Origin: Clostridium pascui
Lineage (GTDB): Bacteria > Bacillota > Clostridia > Clostridiales > Clostridiaceae
Assembly (NCBI RefSeq): GCF_016908015.1
Contig: NZ_JAFBDB010000005.1
Location: 248,001 to 312,000, forward strand
Length of the DNA stretch: 64,000 bases
Reading direction: 5' to 3'
Shown here: piece by piece, positions 54,142-63,384 of the stretch
How the letters are laid out: each line of letters opens with the position of its first letter
Position numbering within the stretch: the first letter of the stretch is position 1
Program-made: the position numbers and the translations under genes
Notes under the pieces: generated by a model
The model's input: only the letters and a program-made list of their open reading frames with translations
Database searches by the model: none
What the model was told of the DNA's origin: nothing

Positions 54142-55884
54142 CTATAAAAGTTCTAAAAGTTTTTCATCTTTAATTTCTTCCGCTTTCCATTCTATTACTG
54201 CAAAGTTGCCCTTTGAGATTTCATTAACTTTATTAATCCAAACAATCTCATTGCTAGCCTTAGCCTTAAGAATATTATTTGTAGTATTTGCAGCATATAA
54301 ACTTGAATTTATTACCCACCATTTACTTTTTATACCTGCACGTTTTAAATCTTCCTCAAGCCTCATAGCTTCATAAACAGGTGTCGCTTCAGCTAAGGTT
54401 ACAATTATTACTTCTGTTTCATCTGAATTTCTAAGTTTAGGTAAAAGCTTCCTAACTGATTCTGGCACATCTCCTTGTGAACGCTGTATTTCTCTATTAT
54501 AGCTTTCTGTTGAATCTAACAGTAACAATGTGTGTCCTGTTGGTGCTGTATCTATAACAACTACTTCATTTTCCGATTTCTCAACAATTTGAGCAAATGC
54601 TCTAAATACAGCAATTTCTTGAGTACAAGGACTTCTTAAGTCTTCTTCTACATATTCAATATCTTCTTCACTCATTGTTTCTCTAGCTTTGCTTAAAACT
54701 TCTTCTCTATATTTTTCTAATTCTTTTTTTTCATCTATGCTACTAATTGTAATACCATAGCTTTCATGTAAAACAAACTTCAAATGTGCTGCTGGATCTG
54801 TAGTAGTTAAATGAACTTTCTTGCCTTTCTTAGCTAAACCTAATGCAATTGTTGCAGCAATGGTAGTTTTGCCTACCCCGCCTTTACCCATTGTAAAAAT
54901 AACCTTCTTATTAGAATTATATAAATCCTCTACAATAGAATTTAACTTTGGGATTTCATTAACTTGTAGTTTTTCATTAATGTACTTAATATTATCTTCT
55001 TTCAAAAAGGCTCTTATATTTTCAAGTCCTGTTACATTGTATGGTCTTAATGGAATTTTAAATGCAACCAATTTTTTTAGATGCTCTGGTATATCCCTAA
55101 GCGCCTTTTGCTGCTTGTTAAAAATATCTTTTGATAAATTATCATCAGGATTTTTAAGGATACCATTTATAACGAGAATTTGATTGTTAACCCCTATATC
55201 TTGCAATTCTTTTGATGCTCTTTCAGCTTCTTTTAATGGGGCAATTTCTGGTCTTGAAACAAGTATGAGTGTTGTTGCGCTTTCATCTGCTAATGTTTTC
55301 ACTGCACTCTTATAAATCTCTTTTTTGCTTTCAAGTCCTGCTAACTGACCTAAACAGGATGCACCATGGGTGCTTTCACTAATAAAGTTACTCCATGCTG
55401 ATGGTAACTGTAGCATTCTAAGTGTATGACCTGTAGGTGCTGTATCAAATATAATATGGTCAAATTTATCCTTAACTTTTTCATCTGTAATAAAATTCGA
55501 GAATTCATTAAACGCAGCTATTTCAACAGTACATGAGCCTGAGAGCTGTTCTTCCATATTTTTAATTACTACATCAGGAAGTTTCCCTCTATATGGACCT
55601 ACCACGCTTTCTTTATATTCCCTTGCAGCTACCTCAGGCTCAAAGTTTGCCACTATAAGGTTTGGAACTTCTTTTATCTGAACACCTTTATTGTTTAATT
55701 CTGTGTCGAAAACATCCTGTAAATTTGAAGCTGGATCCGTACTTACAAGCATTATTCTTTTCCCTTGATCTGCTAGCATAATAGCAGTTGCACAAGCTGT
55801 TGATGTCTTTCCAACTCCACCTTTTCCAGTAAAGAACAAATACTTAGTCAATTTTATATTATTAGGATTGAAACTTTCCAGCAT
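54142..55884 (-). CDS. arsA: Arsenical pump-driving ATPase ArsA
   Basis: A 580-residue duplicated ATPase. P-loops GKGGVGKTS (20-28) and GKGGVGKTT (about 332-340), and DTAPTGHTLRMLQLP / DTAPTGHTLLLLDST as the transmission motifs, are present in both halves. The three metal-binding cysteines of ArsA are kept in GSCTVEIA, GASCLGQLAG and SPCTQEIA. It takes arsenite or antimonite from ArsD and energises an ArsB-type pump. The start at 55884 (GGAGAA) replaces the longer frame. No ArsB/Acr3 gene is adjacent. Confidence 0.94.
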   Translation of the reverse strand: MLESFNPNNIKLTKYLFFTGKGGVGKTSTACATAIMLADQGKRIMLVSTDPASNLQDVFDTELNNKGVQIKEVPNLIVANFEPEVAAREYKESVVGPYRGKLPDVVIKNMEEQLSGSCTVEIAAFNEFSNFITDEKVKDKFDHIIFDTAPTGHTLRMLQLPSAWSNFISESTHGASCLGQLAGLESKKEIYKSAVKTLADESATTLILVSRPEIAPLKEAERASKELQDIGVNNQILVINGILKNPDDNLSKDIFNKQQKALRDIPEHLKKLVAFKIPLRPYNVTGLENIRAFLKEDNIKYINEKLQVNEIPKLNSIVEDLYNSNKKVIFTMGKGGVGKTTIAATIALGLAKKGKKVHLTTTDPAAHLKFVLHESYGITISSIDEKKELEKYREEVLSKARETMSEEDIEYVEEDLRSPCTQEIAVFRAFAQIVEKSENEVVVIDTAPTGHTLLLLDSTESYNREIQRSQGDVPESVRKLLPKLRNSDETEVIIVTLAEATPVYEAMRLEEDLKRAGIKSKWWVINSSLYAANTTNNILKAKASNEIVWINKVNEISKGNFAVIEWKAEEIKDEKLLELL

Positions 55885-55904
55885 TTCTCCACGCTCCTTC
55901 TTTA

Positions 55905-56279
55905 TTAGCAGCATCCATCTTCGCAATTACAACTTTTAGGTTTCATCTTTTTTATTGAAACTTTAAGGTAATTCTCTGGAATATCTAGCATTTTACAAAA
56001 CTCTTCGTTAGTTGGATATGATTTAGTTTTAACCACTTCTCCATCAACAAGTGTTACTGGTAGTACATCTACTCCTTCACTATTTAGCAAATCATTGATA
56101 AGCTTATTATCTACAAAGGCTTGTGGGTTATTTGTTAAATTATATCTTTCAACAATAACTCCATTGCTCTTTAAATTATTCAATACAGTCGATACTCTAA
56201 GCAGCTGCGGATCAATAACAGGTCCACAAACTCCAGTAGAACAGCACATAGCAGGATCAAAAATAATCATCTTTTTCAT
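55905..56279 (-). CDS. arsD: Arsenite metallochaperone ArsD
   Basis: A 124-residue protein of thioredoxin-like fold. The metal-binding Cys12, Cys13 and Cys18 (MCCSTGVCG) are present, and a C-terminal CNCEDGCC adds further thiols as in other ArsD proteins. VLPVTLVDGEVV is the conserved central part. It carries As(III)/Sb(III) to ArsA, whose gene follows 20 bp later. AAGGAG lies before the ATG at 56279, so the upstream codon at 56288 is not used. Confidence 0.95.
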   Translation of the reverse strand: MKKMIIFDPAMCCSTGVCGPVIDPQLLRVSTVLNNLKSNGVIVERYNLTNNPQAFVDNKLINDLLNSEGVDVLPVTLVDGEVVKTKSYPTNEEFCKMLDIPENYLKVSIKKMKPKSCNCEDGCC

Positions 56280-56292
56280 AATATACATCTCC

Positions 56293-56622
56293 TTAACTTT
56301 CTTTACATTGACATTTTGATTTATCTTTGCAAATACAATCCTCTGTATCTGTTACAAGATTCATAAGAAATAACATTAACTTACTACAGTTACAACTATT
56401 TAAAGAATAATAACTCCATAATCCTTCTTTTCTACACTGAACAATGCCACAATCAATTAAAACCTTCATATGGTGAGAAAGCGTAGGTTGAGTAAAATTA
56501 AAATTCTCTAATATATCACAAGCACATTTTTCTCCACAGGATAATATATCAATTATTCTAAGTCTGCTAGAGTCTGAAAGTGCCTTGAATATTTTTGCAT
56601 TATCATCATAATTTAAATTCAC
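56293..56622 (-). CDS. arsR: Arsenical-resistance repressor ArsR
   Basis: A 109-residue SmtB/ArsR winged helix. The sensory cysteines lie in CACDIL (Cys33, Cys35), equivalent to Cys32/34 of E. coli ArsR. Recognition helix is FTQPTLSHHMKVL (about 43-55). The Cys-rich C-terminus (CICKDKSKCQC) may bind metal as well. It starts at GTG, seven bases after AGGAG. The promoter just upstream carries a perfect palindrome, so it should repress arsR-arsD-arsA until As(III) binds. Confidence 0.94.
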   Translation of the reverse strand: MNLNYDDNAKIFKALSDSSRLRIIDILSCGEKCACDILENFNFTQPTLSHHMKVLIDCGIVQCRKEGLWSYYSLNSCNCSKLMLFLMNLVTDTEDCICKDKSKCQCKES

Positions 56623-56634
56623 CTAACCACTCCT

Positions 56635-56656
56635 TATATAGATATATATCTATATA
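56635..56656. promoter_or_regulatory. ArsR operator palindrome
   Basis: A perfect 22-bp palindrome (TATATAGATAT and its complement), directly after the -10 box and just before the arsR ribosome site. Confidence 0.7.
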
Positions 56657-56657
56657 T

Positions 56658-56686
56658 AATATAGAACACTATCTATGTATAGTCAA
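56658..56686 (-). promoter_or_regulatory. Promoter of the ars operon
   Basis: TTGACT (56681-56686), 17 bp, TATATT (56658-56663) on the minus strand. Confidence 0.75.
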
Positions 56687-56793
56687 TATTTCTTATACAA
56701 TTTAACATAACATTAACCATTATATCTATTATTCTCTATGTATACTTAATATATGCAACTAACCTTTATTTGTTTTCACATTATTTAAACATA

Positions 56794-56928
56794 AAAAGGC
56801 GATTGGTTCTAACCAATCACCTCTTGCCGCGTAGATGCACCATTTTAAGAATCTAGAGTTTTTATTCAACCACAGGAGTTTTTATCCTTAGGATCCCTAC
56901 GCAATACACCCTTATGTTTTGTACTAAT
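56794..56928 (-). ncRNA. Structured 3' region or small RNA downstream of aroD
   Basis: On the minus strand GCGTAG and CTACGC enclose about 65 bases with two ATAAAAACTC repeats. Then GGTGATTGGTT/AACCAATCGCC followed by TTTTT makes an intrinsic terminator (56794-56826). It may be the aroD 3' end or a separate transcript. It fills the 309-bp gap up to the arsR promoter. Confidence 0.4.
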
Positions 56929-56931
56929 TAG

Positions 56932-57696
56932 TTATTTCGAGTATTTATGTATTAACTGCAATCCATCGTATAAATCTTCTACACCTATTTGTCCAGGAGC
57001 TGATGCCTTTTTAGCTGCACCAAATGTCAATGCAGAACCAAATACTTCTCCTGATAAACGGCTTATGACACCCATTCCTGACATAGACATTGTAATTATA
57101 GGTCTATCTGCATATTTTTCCGACATAATTACTGTAGCTTCTAATAATTCTAGAACATCTAGTTTTGATTTTGGCATTACTGCAATTTTAGGAATATCTG
57201 CGCCTAGGTCTTGCATTTTTCTTAAGCGGTAAATTATATCATCTTTAGATGGTGTTTTTCCAAAATCATGATTTGAAGCAATAACTTTTACTCCTGAGCT
57301 ATGTGCACTTTTAATAATATCTTTTACAATCTCATCTCCTGTAAATGCTTCAACATCTACCATATCGACTAGTCCTGTTGCTGCTACTGCTTTATTTAAC
57401 TTATCATATGTTTTAAAATCAATTGCCTTTTCTCCACCCTCTTTAGAAGTACGAAAAGTAAATATTAACGGAATATTGTTTAAAGCAGTTACTAAATCCT
57501 TCAAAACATCTTTGACCTTTTCTATCTCAAAAACATCATTAAACCAATCTACTCTCCATTCTGCAACATCTACGTGTATATTAGCAAAGCTTAAAGCTTG
57601 TTCAATTATTTCTTCTTTAGTTTTTCCTGCTATGGATATACAAATTTTAGGAATACCGTCACCTATTACTACATTTTTTATCTTTACTGTATTCAT
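56932..57696 (-). CDS. aroD: Type I 3-dehydroquinate dehydratase
   Basis: A 254-residue (beta/alpha)8 enzyme of the shikimate pathway. The Schiff-base lysine Lys170 (DIPKIAVMP) and general acid/base His143 (SNHDF), with Glu46 (VAEWR), sit at the same numbers as in the Salmonella enzyme. SAPGQI near the end is the lid loop. It converts 3-dehydroquinate to 3-dehydroshikimate. AGGAGG precedes the ATG. No other aro genes are adjacent in the window. Confidence 0.95.
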   Translation of the reverse strand: MNTVKIKNVVIGDGIPKICISIAGKTKEEIIEQALSFANIHVDVAEWRVDWFNDVFEIEKVKDVLKDLVTALNNIPLIFTFRTSKEGGEKAIDFKTYDKLNKAVAATGLVDMVDVEAFTGDEIVKDIIKSAHSSGVKVIASNHDFGKTPSKDDIIYRLRKMQDLGADIPKIAVMPKSKLDVLELLEATVIMSEKYADRPIITMSMSGMGVISRLSGEVFGSALTFGAAKKASAPGQIGVEDLYDGLQLIHKYSK

Positions 57697-57757
57697 ATTG
57701 ACCTCCTTAAAGTAGAGGCTTATTCAGCCTCCGAATTCATTCTATCTTATTATAAAA

Positions 57758-59155
57758 TTATATTCCCCTCTCCAATTTACATGAATCATCTGATTTTATT
57801 AAAACAAACCCCTTCCATTTTCCATTCCTAAATCTTAAATAATACAAAATTCCTCTAACAAACCAATCTATATACATTCCGAGCCAAACTCCTATAAGTC
57901 CCATTTTAAGAGGAATTCCTAAAACATACCCCATAGTAATTCTAAATACCCACATTCCTATTATAGATGTAACCATTGTATACTTTGCATCTCCTGCTGC
58001 TTTAAGTCCAGCAGGCAAAACAAATGAAACAGACCATAAAGGTATAAATAACGCATTTACCTTTAAAAGATTTGATGTTAATAAAATTATATCTTTATTA
58101 CTTGTATAAAGTGAAGCTAATATCCTTGAGAAAGGAGCTGATAAAGCACCTAATATAACTAAGCATACAGTTGATGCTTTGGTAAGATACGATAAGCATT
58201 TCTCAGCCTCGTTACTATCTCCCCTCCCCATATACTGACCAACAATGGCAATTGCAGCAATACTTAGAGAATTCCCTGGTATATTAAGCATATTAGCAAT
58301 AGAGTTTCCAATAGCATTAGAAGCTATGGATACTGTACCCATACTTACAATAAAAATTTGTGTAATAAGCTTTCCTCCATTAAAGAGCAGTGACTCCACA
58401 CTAGCTGGAACTCCTACTCCAAATATAGGTTTTAGTAATTCCTTATTAAACTTGAACTTAAATACTTTAGTAAGCTTTATAATTCTTGTTCCTCTAAATA
58501 AAACAATTAGTAGAATAATTGCACCAGTTACTCTTGCAATAGCAATTCCAAGTGCCGCTCCCTTTATACCCATGCTAGGAATATTTATATTAAAATGGTC
58601 ATTTTTTATATATAACCCGTAAATTAATGGATAACTTAAAATTACATTTATAATATTCATGAACATTGTGATTTTCATAGGTGTTTTAGTATCGCCTGAT
58701 CCTCTGAGGACTCCATTTGCAATTAGATTTAGTGTTACCATGGGATAAGTCAGAAGAGTTATTCCTAAATATATATAAGCATTATTTATAACTTTTCCCT
58801 CTGCTTTACCAAAAAGTGTGCTTATGATAGGTTTACGAAATATCCATATAGAAATTGTTACAATAAAAGATATTATTAATCCAGAGTATAACGCTTGTTT
58901 CATAGACTCATTTGCAAGTTTATTATTTTGTTGTCCTATATACTGAGCCACGACAACAGTTCCTCCTACGGCTAATGCAGAGAAGAAAGCAATAAATATG
59001 TTGTTAATTGAGTCTACCATACCAATTGCCGAAACCGCTTCTTTTCCAATATGGCCAGCCATAATAGTATTTACCATGCCAAGAGACATTACAAATACTT
59101 GCTCAGTTAAGATAGGTATTGCTAAATATGCAACATCTTTCCTTATTAATTTCAA
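57758..59155 (-). CDS. MATE-family efflux transporter
   Basis: A 465-residue, twelve-helix transporter. IRKDVAYLAIPILTEQ at the N-terminus and the repeated pattern NGVLRGSGDTKTPM / LPAGLKAAGDAKYTM (halves) identify MatE. It exports drugs or toxic organics in exchange for Na+ or H+. The frame extends to 59200, where there is no ribosome site; a TTG at 59155, seven bases after AAGGG, gives the typical N-terminus and is preferred. Confidence 0.88.
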   Translation of the reverse strand: MKLIRKDVAYLAIPILTEQVFVMSLGMVNTIMAGHIGKEAVSAIGMVDSINNIFIAFFSALAVGGTVVVAQYIGQQNNKLANESMKQALYSGLIISFIVTISIWIFRKPIISTLFGKAEGKVINNAYIYLGITLLTYPMVTLNLIANGVLRGSGDTKTPMKITMFMNIINVILSYPLIYGLYIKNDHFNINIPSMGIKGAALGIAIARVTGAIILLIVLFRGTRIIKLTKVFKFKFNKELLKPIFGVGVPASVESLLFNGGKLITQIFIVSMGTVSIASNAIGNSIANMLNIPGNSLSIAAIAIVGQYMGRGDSNEAEKCLSYLTKASTVCLVILGALSAPFSRILASLYTSNKDIILLTSNLLKVNALFIPLWSVSFVLPAGLKAAGDAKYTMVTSIIGMWVFRITMGYVLGIPLKMGLIGVWLGMYIDWFVRGILYYLRFRNGKWKGFVLIKSDDSCKLERGI

Positions 59156-59280
59156 TGTTTTTCCCTTCTTACTTATATTGATATCAAATTCTATATACAT
59201 TATACATCAAATAAAGCAATTTTATTAAACCACTGAAAAAATTTACATTTTTTTATTAAGTATTTGTCTCATATACAAAA

Positions 59281-59315
59281 TAATAACTGCTACAAAATTT
59301 TTAGCAGTTATTATT
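59281..59315. terminator. Hairpin between MATE and PC4-like genes
   Basis: TAATAACTGCT/AGCAGTTATTA stem around ~11 bases; T-rich on the minus strand after it. Confidence 0.65.
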
Positions 59316-59321
59316 AATCAT

Positions 59322-59561
59322 CTATTCTATATCTAATTCATCAAGGTCAATTCCATTTAAAATTTCCTTAAGTTCTTTTAGTTCTTCTTTATTTAATGTG
59401 ATTCCCTTTCCCATTTTTTCGTGATTTTCATCCCACTCACGAATATCCACTTTTGGCTTTTTCTTATTCCAAGTCATCACATTGACTTCTCTTTTCCAAC
59501 CTTTTGTACTTTCTGATATGACCCCTAAATTTTGTTTAATATCAAATTTAAAATCTGCCAC
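59322..59561 (-). CDS. YdbC/PC4-family DNA-binding protein
   Basis: A 79-residue protein of the PC4 (transcriptional coactivator p15) fold as found in Lactococcus YdbC. Four strands with ESTKGWKREVNVMTWNKKKP (about 16-35), KVDIREW and a C-terminal helix LNKEELKELKEIL. PC4-type proteins bind single-stranded DNA or RNA. The start is GTG at 59561, eight bases after GAGGAG. It lies 14 bp after the YwbE gene and is probably co-transcribed. Confidence 0.82.
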   Translation of the reverse strand: MADFKFDIKQNLGVISESTKGWKREVNVMTWNKKKPKVDIREWDENHEKMGKGITLNKEELKELKEILNGIDLDELDIE

Positions 59562-59575
59562 TATTAACACTCCTC

Positions 59576-59770
59576 TTAAGTTATTATTTGCTGAACTCTT
59601 CCAACTATACCATCTTCAAGCATAACTTTAATTCCATGATGATGGTTTGGTGAATTAGTAAGTATTTTTTTAACTATTCCTTCAGTTAGTTTGCCTGTGC
59701 GTTGATCTTGCTTTTGCACAACCAAAACCTTTAATCCTATTTTTATATTTGCTCTATTAGTTCCATCCAT
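59576..59770 (-). CDS. ywbE: YwbE family protein
   Basis: A 64-residue DUF2196/YwbE protein. GLKVLVVQKQDQRTGKLTEG and the HHHGIKVMLEDGIVGRVQ stretch are diagnostic and show an SH3/KOW-like small beta fold. Its function is unknown. GAGGG precedes the ATG. It forms a two-gene unit with the PC4-like gene. Confidence 0.88.
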   Translation of the reverse strand: MDGTNRANIKIGLKVLVVQKQDQRTGKLTEGIVKKILTNSPNHHHGIKVMLEDGIVGRVQQIIT

Positions 59771-59878
59771 AATTTTATTCCCTCATATTCTTTGTAGTCT
59801 TTTCTTATTTATACCGCTATTTATTATAACATAGTTATCATATAATTGTATCTCTAAGGTGTAATTTCCCTCAAATAA

Positions 59879-59908
59879 TAAAAGCCCTTGAAAACTCAAG
59901 GACTTAAC
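59879..59908. terminator. Terminator of the flavodoxin gene
   Basis: AAGCCCTTGA/TCAAGGACTT stem with a short loop; T-rich sequence follows on the minus strand. Confidence 0.65.
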
Positions 59909-59918
59909 ATTTTGCATT

Positions 59919-60464
59919 CTATATCTTATTTATACATTGAACAATAGGTTCAATAGACTTTTTATCTGTCCAATCAACTGGCTTATCATAACATTCTAAT
60001 AATCCTTTAACATCCCCAGTAATTTCGTCTTCCTTCATTCTTTTTAACTTCATTTTAAGTGCATTCATCATCATTTTATCAACAAAATCCAATTTTTCAT
60101 AATTGAAAGCACCTCTTAAATAGAAGAAATTTATTTTTTCCCTTATCTCCTCTTTAAAGTTCGCATTAAAAACCTTATTAATATCATCTGCCCTTTCAGG
60201 TGTACATCCTACTGCAAATACTATGATTTTCTTTTCCATAAGTTTTTTGATGTTATCAGTAATTATCTTAACTCCACTAATTCCAACTGCATGTAAAGAA
60301 CCGCCAAAAACTATGGTGTCATATTTGTTTAAGTCATCAGCTTTTACTTTAGAGCTTTCAAGTAAATCTGCATTTACCACGCTGGCTATCCACTCTGCAT
60401 AACGTTTTGTGCTTCCATACTTGGATTTATAAATTACAAGGATTTTTTTAGTTTGTTCTGACAT
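59919..60464 (-). CDS. Flavodoxin-domain protein (HemG-like)
   Basis: A 181-residue flavodoxin. The FMN-phosphate loop SKYGSTKRYAEW (about 14-25) and GGSLHAVGISG (about 54-64) are kept; the sequence is closest to the Flavodoxin_5 group that includes protoporphyrinogen oxidase HemG. A helical C-terminal extension (about 130-181) is present. It may donate electrons or handle porphyrin-like compounds; the substrate is inferred only. GGTGGGGG lies before the ATG. Confidence 0.82.
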   Translation of the reverse strand: MSEQTKKILVIYKSKYGSTKRYAEWIASVVNADLLESSKVKADDLNKYDTIVFGGSLHAVGISGVKIITDNIKKLMEKKIIVFAVGCTPERADDINKVFNANFKEEIREKINFFYLRGAFNYEKLDFVDKMMMNALKMKLKRMKEDEITGDVKGLLECYDKPVDWTDKKSIEPIVQCINKI

Positions 60465-60540
60465 AATTTATTCCCCCACCTTCAATATATAATATATTAT
60501 ATATTAAATTACTTAATATCTCCAATATCTTAAGCATACT

Positions 60541-61788
60541 TCAAATAATTTGATTTTGTTTTTTTAACAAATTATAAAGTATCATTGAACTAATAGAACA
60601 TAGCAGTGCACAAACTCCTACAAAGGCATATCCAGCCTTCATACCTATTATAAGTCCATTTTCCACACCATATATTTTTGTAAAGATATTTTTAAATAAA
60701 TCTATAATACCACCTACTAAAAAATTTCCTATAACACTTCCTATCCCCATAAGTGTTACTGTAAAGCTAACAGCTGTGCTGCTATTATTAGAATATCGCT
60801 TAGATAAAAGAGCCATTACCGTAGGATAAATTGGTGCTATACCTACCCCCGCAAGAGCAAATAAAAACGCAGCAGATTGTCCAACAATTACTCCCATAAG
60901 AGTAATAATCCCTGAGGCTCCCGAAAAAATTACAAGTGATTTTGTAAGTCCAATCTTATCTGTAAATGGTCCAAGTAACAGTCTTGAAAGAGTAAATGCA
61001 AAAAAGAATGCCGAAAGTAATCCCGAGGAAGCATTTATATTCCATTTATAAACTTTTTCAAGAAAATTAACTAGCCACCCACCAACTGCAAGTTCTGAAA
61101 TTACTCCAAATGATAAAATAACTACTAACATCCATGCAGCAGGATCCTTTGTATATTCTTTAAACGATATATTTTCCTCTTCTTCAATATCATCCTCTGG
61201 AAACTTTGTAAATAAAGCCATTATTAGTGGTATTACTGATAAAGAAAGCATTATTAAATACACTTCATGCCAACTAAAGCTTCTATCTAAGGCATATACT
61301 TTCATAATTCCAGTAGCAACCATGGGTGCTATAGTTGAACTTAATCCATAGAAAAAATGTGCCAAATTCATCATCATACCCGTATTTTTAGTAAAAACCT
61401 TCGCTGCTAATATTCCAAGAGCTATTTCCAATATTCCATTACCTATATACATTAAGAAATAAGATGCTGAAAGAGTGGGATAATTTACTGATAAAAATAT
61501 AAAAACTCCCGAAAGAGCCATTGTTCCAAAAGCAATCAAATTAGAAAACCTTATTCCAAACTTCTTTGTTAGTACTCCAGTAAAACTACATGCAAGAAGA
61601 TAACCTAATGAATTAAGTGCCAAAAGTATTCCTATTTGCATTTCATTAAGTGAAAAATCCGTCTGTATACGCGGTATGGCTGGTCCCTTTATATTTTCCG
61701 AAAATCCAAATACTAAATATCCAATAAATATCACTGATAATAGTATATAATAATTTTTGCTGTAAGACTTACTTGTATTAACCTTCAA
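60541..61788 (-). CDS. MFS transporter
   Basis: A 415-residue transporter with twelve predicted helices. N-terminal GYLVFGFSENIKGPAIPRIQ (about 19-38), and GVLTKKFGIRFSNLIAFG (about 77-94) and LLGPFTDKIGLTKSLV between helices, show the major facilitator fold, of the sugar/fucose-permease-like group. The start is TTG at 61788, seven bases after GGAGG. The substrate is unknown. Confidence 0.83.
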   Translation of the reverse strand: MKVNTSKSYSKNYYILLSVIFIGYLVFGFSENIKGPAIPRIQTDFSLNEMQIGILLALNSLGYLLACSFTGVLTKKFGIRFSNLIAFGTMALSGVFIFLSVNYPTLSASYFLMYIGNGILEIALGILAAKVFTKNTGMMMNLAHFFYGLSSTIAPMVATGIMKVYALDRSFSWHEVYLIMLSLSVIPLIMALFTKFPEDDIEEEENISFKEYTKDPAAWMLVVILSFGVISELAVGGWLVNFLEKVYKWNINASSGLLSAFFFAFTLSRLLLGPFTDKIGLTKSLVIFSGASGIITLMGVIVGQSAAFLFALAGVGIAPIYPTVMALLSKRYSNNSSTAVSFTVTLMGIGSVIGNFLVGGIIDLFKNIFTKIYGVENGLIIGMKAGYAFVGVCALLCSISSMILYNLLKKQNQII

Positions 61789-61945
61789 AACTTTTCCTCC
61801 AATTCACTAACTTGTTATAACAATAGGCATGTCAAATATATTATAATAGTTATTAATCAATATGTATATTATATAACACATGAAATAAAATAGAGTTATT
61901 CAAAATTTAGAAGTATAAATTTTTCTAAATAGGAGGTCTTTAATT

Positions 61946-62587
61946 ATGAATCAAATTAAAATCTTTGATAGTCTTTACATGTTTAATACCTATAACGAAC
62001 TCATAAATTTGTCCTTTAATCAATTTCTTCTCATAGGGGAAAAACCTATACTCATACATACTGGAAGTTATCAAATGACAGAGGAACTTATTCCTAAGTT
62101 AAAGAGTATTTTAGGTGATAAGAAGTTATCTTATGTTTTTGTTTCTCATTTTGAAAGTGATGAATGTGGTGGATTAACACTACTTTTAAAGCATTATCCT
62201 GAAGCTATATGTATATGTTCTGCAATAACTGCTCGTCAGCTTACTGGCTTTGGCATGGATGTAAAAGTAAAAATAGCAGCTCCTAAAGAAACTTTATCTT
62301 TGGCTGAAACTAATCTTAGCTTTATATCTTATCCATCAGAAATGCATCTATGGGACGGATTATTAGCCTTTGAAACAAAGAAAGGACTTTTATTTAGTAG
62401 TGATCTCTTTATTAGAATGGGTAAATTAGAGGATTCAATTGTATCCTCAAACTTAAAAAATGAAGTATCAGGAATAGTTGAACATCAAATTCCAAGCCCT
62501 GCAGCTCTTAAAATACTACAGAATACATTATATAATCTTTCTATTAACTATATAGTACCTGGTCATGGTCCAGTGTTAAAATTATAA
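61946..62587 (+). CDS. ODP-like metallo-beta-lactamase-fold protein
   Basis: A 213-residue metal hydrolase-fold protein. HFESDECGGL (about 69-78) has the HxExD metal motif of the FprA/ODP (oxygen-binding diiron) type rather than HxHxDH; GLLFSSDLF carries the bridging Asp and VPGHGP the last His. No flavodoxin domain follows. Members act on oxygen or NO, or hydrolyse other compounds; the precise role is open. AGGAGG precedes the ATG. It ends at a perfect palindromic terminator. Confidence 0.85.
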   Translation: MNQIKIFDSLYMFNTYNELINLSFNQFLLIGEKPILIHTGSYQMTEELIPKLKSILGDKKLSYVFVSHFESDECGGLTLLLKHYPEAICICSAITARQLTGFGMDVKVKIAAPKETLSLAETNLSFISYPSEMHLWDGLLAFETKKGLLFSSDLFIRMGKLEDSIVSSNLKNEVSGIVEHQIPSPAALKILQNTLYNLSINYIVPGHGPVLKL

Positions 62588-62599
62588 GCATCAAGATAT

Positions 62600-62636
62600 A
62601 ACTTGCCAGGTGCCAGGCACCTGGCAAGTTATTTTT
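62600..62636. terminator. Perfect 31-bp palindrome, bidirectional terminator
   Basis: AACTTGCCAGGTGCC and its exact complement, separated by one base, followed by ATTTTTT. It contains the stop codon of the minus-strand CbiO gene. Confidence 0.85.
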
Positions 62637-63384
62637 TACTACCGCAAATTGGACAGCTCTGAAGACATAATGGTAATTCAAGAGAACTCTTACTCATTAA
62701 TTCCTCATTACATAAAATTTCTTTTGTTAATCCATCTGCAATAATAATTCCTTCACTGATTATTATCGTTCTTCTACAAGTTTCCCAAACCATATCCATG
62801 TCATGGGTTGCAATAATTTTTGTATGCGTAAATTCTTTTAACAGCGATATTAATCTTCTCCTTGATTTAGGATCCAATGCTGTCGTTGGTTCATCCATTA
62901 TAAGGATATCCGGCTCCATGGATAGCACAGTTGCAATAGATGCTGCACGCTTTTCTCCACCGGATAACTTGTAGGGCGGCCTATCTTTAATATGTGCTAT
63001 TCCAACGGTTTCAAGAGCCTTCATAACTCTTTTATGTACTTCTTTTTCATCTAGCTTATAATTACGTGGTCCAAATGCCACATCTTCATATACGGATGGC
63101 ATAAAAAGCTGATTATCAGCATCTTGAAACACCAATCCTATCTTTTGACGAATTGCAGGCAGGGTTCTCTTACATATCATAGTATCACCAATATCAACTT
63201 GACCCTTCATTGGAAAAATAATTCCTAATAGTAAATTTAAAAGTGTTGATTTACCTGCCCCATTGGCCCCTACGATTCCTACAGATTCTCCGTGACTTAT
63301 CTCAAATGTAATTCCATTTAGTGCCCTTTTTCCATCGGGGTAGGAATAATATACATCCTTACAAAATATAGAATTATGGTTCAT
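62629..63384 (-). CDS. cbiO: Energy-coupling ABC ATPase (CbiO-like)
   Basis: A 251-residue ATPase. Walker A GANGAGKST (about 37-45), Q-loop FQDADNQLF (about 85-93, the ECF A-component hallmark), signature LSGGEKRAASIA, Walker B ILIMDEPTTALD and ATHD are all present. It energises vitamin or metal uptake together with the CbiQ T-component, whose gene overlaps it by 4 bp. The C-terminal CPICGSKK adds a small Cys pair of unknown use. Cobalt or nickel is the likely substrate given the CbiQ type. Confidence 0.9.
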   Translation of the reverse strand: MNHNSIFCKDVYYSYPDGKRALNGITFEISHGESVGIVGANGAGKSTLLNLLLGIIFPMKGQVDIGDTMICKRTLPAIRQKIGLVFQDADNQLFMPSVYEDVAFGPRNYKLDEKEVHKRVMKALETVGIAHIKDRPPYKLSGGEKRAASIATVLSMEPDILIMDEPTTALDPKSRRRLISLLKEFTHTKIIATHDMDMVWETCRRTIIISEGIIIADGLTKEILCNEELMSKSSLELPLCLQSCPICGSKK

